From Reyranella sp. (GTDB taxonomy: Bacteria; Pseudomonadota; Alphaproteobacteria; Reyranellales; Reyranellaceae), in the NCBI GenBank assembly GCA_016780605.1, contig JADHLS010000107.1:1-10534 (forward strand): 10,534 bases of DNA. The letters run 5' to 3'. Positions 8,796 to 10,534 of this stretch are shown here, one piece after another (within the stretch, counting starts at the first letter, position 1; each line of letters starts with the position of its first letter). The position numbers and the translations under genes are program-made. Under the pieces are notes generated by a model. That model did no database searches. It saw nothing but the letters and a program-made list of their open reading frames with translations, and was not told where the DNA came from.

Positions 8796-9761
8796 CTACT
8801 CCAGCTTGATATCGAGCTCCTTGATCAGGGCAGTGAAGTAGGCCTTGTCGTCGGCGACCTGGCGCGTGAAGTCGGCTGGCGACTGGTGATGAGCGTACTG
8901 CGCCACCAGCAGGAGCTTCTCCTGCATGTCGGGCGTCGCGGCGATGCGCGCAACCTCGCTGGAGATGCGCTCGGCGATGGCGGATGGCAAGCCCTTGGGC
9001 GCGAACAGGCCGAACCAGGCGCGGTTGGCGAAGCCCTTCAGGTCGAGCCCGACTTCCTGCGCGGTCGGCACGTCCGGCAGGTCGGCCAGCCGCACCTTGG
9101 CGTCGACCAGCACCGTGCGCACCTTGCCGGCCTTGGCGTAGGGCACGAAGGAAGGATCGAACACCATCTGGATGCGGCCGTCGAAGATGTCACCGGTGGC
9201 ATCGACAATGGTCTTGTAGGGCGCGTGCTGCATCTTGATGCCGGCAGTGCGCGTCAGCACTTCGCCGGTGAGGTGGGTGATGGTGCCGAGCCCCGACGAG
9301 CCGAACCAGTACTTGCCCGGATTCTGCTTGGCCAGCGCCACGAATTCGCGCCAGCTCTTGGCGCCCAGAGCATTGGTGATGGTGATGGGCAGCAGCGCCG
9401 TCGACAGGCGACAGACCGCGACCAGGTCGTCGGGATTGTAGGGCACTTGGCGAACGCCGGGCGTTATGGCGAGGATCGCGGTCGGCGCCAGCAGGAAGGT
9501 GTAGCCGTCGGGTGCACCGTTCGCGACCATCGCCGCGCCGACGCCGCCCGAGGCGCCGGGCTTGTCCTCGACGATCACCTGCTGGCCCAGCGCCGCGCTC
9601 AGCCGCTCGCCGTAGAGCCGCGCGACCTGATCGGCCGAGCCGCCGGGACCGTAAGGTACGATCAGCCGGATGGGTTTGTTGGGCCACGCGGCTTGCGCGC
9701 GACTGCCCATCGGCACCAGCGCCGCCAGCACTGCCGCCGTCGCATAGCGACGACCGATCAT
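8796..9761 (-). CDS. Bug/TctC-family periplasmic solute-binding protein (orphan tripartite tricarboxylate transporter component)
   Basis: The 321-residue precursor carries a signal peptide, with MIGRRYATAAVLAAL leading to a likely cleavage at AQA-AWP near residue 24. The Arg pair at 4-5 is a weak hint of Tat export. The mature N-terminus, WPNKPIRLIVPYGPGGSADQ, is the hallmark of the Bug (TctC) family, whose members bind carboxylates such as citrate, other dicarboxylates or aromatic acids. GASGGVGA and APDGYTFLL follow as expected, and the length is standard. ATG 9761 is preferred over the in-frame ATG at 9815 because GGAGG lies about 6 bp upstream. No tctA or tctB membrane partner is present, which is common for Bug proteins. 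It is separated by only 52 bp from the ABC binding-protein gene on the same strand, which suggests co-transcription. Confidence 0.95.
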   Translation of the reverse strand: MIGRRYATAAVLAALVPMGSRAQAAWPNKPIRLIVPYGPGGSADQVARLYGERLSAALGQQVIVEDKPGASGGVGAAMVANGAPDGYTFLLAPTAILAITPGVRQVPYNPDDLVAVCRLSTALLPITITNALGAKSWREFVALAKQNPGKYWFGSSGLGTITHLTGEVLTRTAGIKMQHAPYKTIVDATGDIFDGRIQMVFDPSFVPYAKAGKVRTVLVDAKVRLADLPDVPTAQEVGLDLKGFANRAWFGLFAPKGLPSAIAERISSEVARIAATPDMQEKLLLVAQYAHHQSPADFTRQVADDKAYFTALIKELDIKLE

Positions 9762-9839
9762 CCGTTTCCTCCGCCTTCTCGTTGGCGCGAGGATAGCGTG
9801 CTGGCGGCGCGCCACTCCAGTGGTGCGTCATGATCTTCC
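9762..9839 (-). promoter_or_regulatory. Upstream region of the transporter operon with a 9-bp dyad
   Basis: This stretch precedes the first gene of the minus-strand transport operon. It contains an inverted repeat with 9-bp arms at 9808-9816 and 9819-9827 (CGCGCCACT / AGTGGTGCG, one mismatch, 2-bp centre), 47 bp from the start codon, in a position that would suit a repressor operator. On the minus strand a possible -10 hexamer TATCCT lies near 9796-9791, but no convincing -35 was seen. Function is inferred from position only. Confidence 0.3.
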
Positions 9840-9901
9840 GGACCCTTCGGCAGGCTCAGGGCAGGCCGCGAGCCTCCGCCCTGAACGAAGTCGAAGGGTC
9901 C
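9840..9901. repeat. Imperfect inverted repeat, dispersed-repeat type
   Basis: The outer arms GGACCCTTCG (9840-9849) and CGAAGGGTCC (9892-9901) pair perfectly over 10 bp. The inner arms CAGGGC (9857-9862) and GCCCTG (9878-9883) pair over 6 bp, with an unpaired 7/8-base internal loop between. The phrases CCCTTCGGCAGGCTCAGGGC and GCCCTGAACGAAGTCGAAGG look like a very widespread class of proteobacterial intergenic repeat; that recognition is from memory. It lies between two minus-strand genes, downstream of 9961-10350, and could contribute to transcript ending although there is no T-run. Confidence 0.75.
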
Positions 9902-9905
9902 GACT

Positions 9906-9938
9906 CGCTCATGATTCATGAGCGCGCTGGAAGCGCGC
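9906..9938. repeat. Two small overlapping palindromes adjoining the dispersed repeat
   Basis: CGCTCATGA (9906-9914) and TCATGAGCG (9916-9924) form a perfect 9-bp palindrome around a single T. GCGCGCT (9922-9928) and AGCGCGC (9932-9938) form a 7-bp hairpin with loop GGA. The two share bases 9922-9924 and so compete. Together with 9840-9901 they fill most of the gap between the gene at 9961-10350 and the upstream region of the transport operon. Confidence 0.7.
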
Positions 9939-9960
9939 GGTCCAGAAGAGCACGAGAAGA

Positions 9961-10350
9961 CTAGCGCTGGCGCAGCCGGTCCGGCCGGTACTTCTCCATC
10001 ACCGCTTCGAGCTGCTCGACGGTGATGTCGAGGGCGATCGCCATTTGCTGCTTCTGGGTGTCGGTCGGCGGGCCGATCTGGGAGCGCGGCACGAAGCGGT
10101 CGGCCGCCTGCTTGACGGCCTCCGGCGTGGTGCCGAGATCCTGCGCGATCTGGTCGAAGGGCGGCGTCTTGGCCTCGCCATGCCGGGCGGCGATGACGGC
10201 GCCAAAGGCCAGGCAGCAGGTCGCCACGACCAACAGGTCCATCAGGCCATAGCGCAGCCGCGGCCGGCGCCGGAGTCGCGGCGGCAGTTCCTGGTTCGGG
10301 GCGAGTCTCTGCTTCGAGGTCACCCCCGTGTTACGGGCGAGCCGGGCCAT
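9961..10350 (-). CDS. Small single-pass membrane protein with a duplicated helical motif, function unknown
   Basis: The 129-residue product has a basic, Arg/Pro-rich N-terminus (1-33, net strongly positive) and one hydrophobic segment (about 35-55, YGLMDLLVVATCCLAFGAVI). Its hydrophilic C-terminal part should therefore face the periplasm by the positive-inside rule. That part contains two similar helix-turn-helix-like units. One is residues 68-88 (IAQDLGTTPEAVKQAADRF...) and the other 102-123 (QMAIALDITVEQLEAVMEKY...), sharing an I/M-A-x-x-L-x-x-T-x-E-x-V/L pattern and ending in an aromatic plus VP/RP. I recognise no named family. The start ATG 10350 is preceded by AGGGGATGG, a usable but close ribosome-binding site. 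It lies 68 bp downstream of another minus-strand gene that enters from the right and may be co-transcribed with it. Confidence 0.7.
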   Translation of the reverse strand: MARLARNTGVTSKQRLAPNQELPPRLRRRPRLRYGLMDLLVVATCCLAFGAVIAARHGEAKTPPFDQIAQDLGTTPEAVKQAADRFVPRSQIGPPTDTQKQQMAIALDITVEQLEAVMEKYRPDRLRQR

Positions 10351-10418
10351 CCATCCCCTGCCGTTCTCTGGCTTTGTGGGTTCGCGTGCACGGCTCCGGC
10401 ATATTCAGCGACGGCTTA

Positions 10419-10534
10419 CTACGACCTTACGAGCGCGAAGGAGGCGAAAAAGCGCCGCGTATCGGGCTGGTTCTCGATCCCGGGACCGCCGGTGACCGAG
10501 AGCTGGTAGAGGCGATTGCGTTGCCAGTAGATGC
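10419..10534 (-). CDS. C-terminal end of an unrecognised protein (enters from the right edge)
   Basis: On the minus strand a frame open from the window edge reads IYWQRNRLYQLSVTGGPGIE and continues for a further 17 residues (NQPDTRRFF... to VRS) before a TAG at 10421-10419. The shape, a short beta strand with RLYQL, then a small turn and an amphipathic RRFFASF helix at the very end, is common at the C-termini of small secreted bacterial domain proteins, but 37 residues are too few to name a family. It is supported by continuous frame, GC-rich third positions and the same strand as the next gene 68 bp downstream. The plus strand here offers only a frame that looks like a shadow. Confidence 0.6.
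   Translation of the reverse strand, partial: IYWQRNRLYQLSVTGGPGIENQPDTRRFFASFALVRS

Noticed and set aside
9762..9815. Earlier ATG for the Bug protein
   Set aside because: It adds an Arg-rich stretch ahead of the signal peptide and ignores the GGAGG site just upstream of 9761.
10045..10509. Plus-strand 154-codon frame at the right end
   Set aside because: It crosses the stop and start regions of two minus-strand genes and has no recognisable features; it reads as a shadow.

Overview
The window is strongly GC-rich and nearly fully coding, with G or C at most third codon positions. It looks like the chromosome of an alphaproteobacterium, perhaps Rhizobiales or a Reyranella/Rhodospirillales-type soil lineage. 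That placement is my inference from protein style, high GC, orphan Bug-type binding proteins and GC-rich extragenic palindromes. No rRNA, tRNA, insertion sequence, CRISPR array or phage gene was seen.

Left block, minus strand (1-2293): an acyl-CoA synthetase (449-2293) with an unusual 60-residue Lys/Ala/Pro-rich N-terminal tail. Downstream of it is the 5' end of an unrecognised gene that leaves the window (1-369). An 84-bp divergent gap (2294-2377) separates this block from the histidine-utilisation genes.

Central block, plus strand (2378-6043): hutH (histidine ammonia-lyase) and hutU (urocanate hydratase) overlap by ATGA and keep all the catalytic residues checked. A small predicted lipoprotein (5606-6043) follows 22 bp after hutU. 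The hut pair does the first two steps of histidine breakdown: histidine to urocanate plus ammonia, then urocanate to imidazolonepropionate. The later steps (hutI, hutF/hutG) and a regulator such as hutC are not in the window.

Right block, minus strand (6048-9761): a probable transport operon, read right to left. It comprises an orphan TctC/Bug-type binding protein, an SsuA/TauA-type ABC binding protein, a permease, and an ATPase that overlaps the permease by ATGA. A run of five adjacent or overlapping hairpins (7617-7751) sits between the ABC binding protein and the permease. This is a good place for mRNA processing or attenuation that sets binding-protein to permease ratio. The ATPase gene and the lipoprotein gene converge with only 4 bp between stop codons.

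Right edge (9840-10534): a composite palindromic repeat (9840-9938), a small membrane-anchored protein with an apparent internal duplication (9961-10350), and the last 37 codons of a gene entering from the right (10419-10534).

Most of the window is ordinary metabolism and transport; I see no convincing new defence or mobile system. The parts most worth a second look are the basic tail on the acyl-CoA synthetase, the hairpin array inside the transporter operon, the joining of two binding-protein families in one operon, and the duplicated small periplasmic protein.
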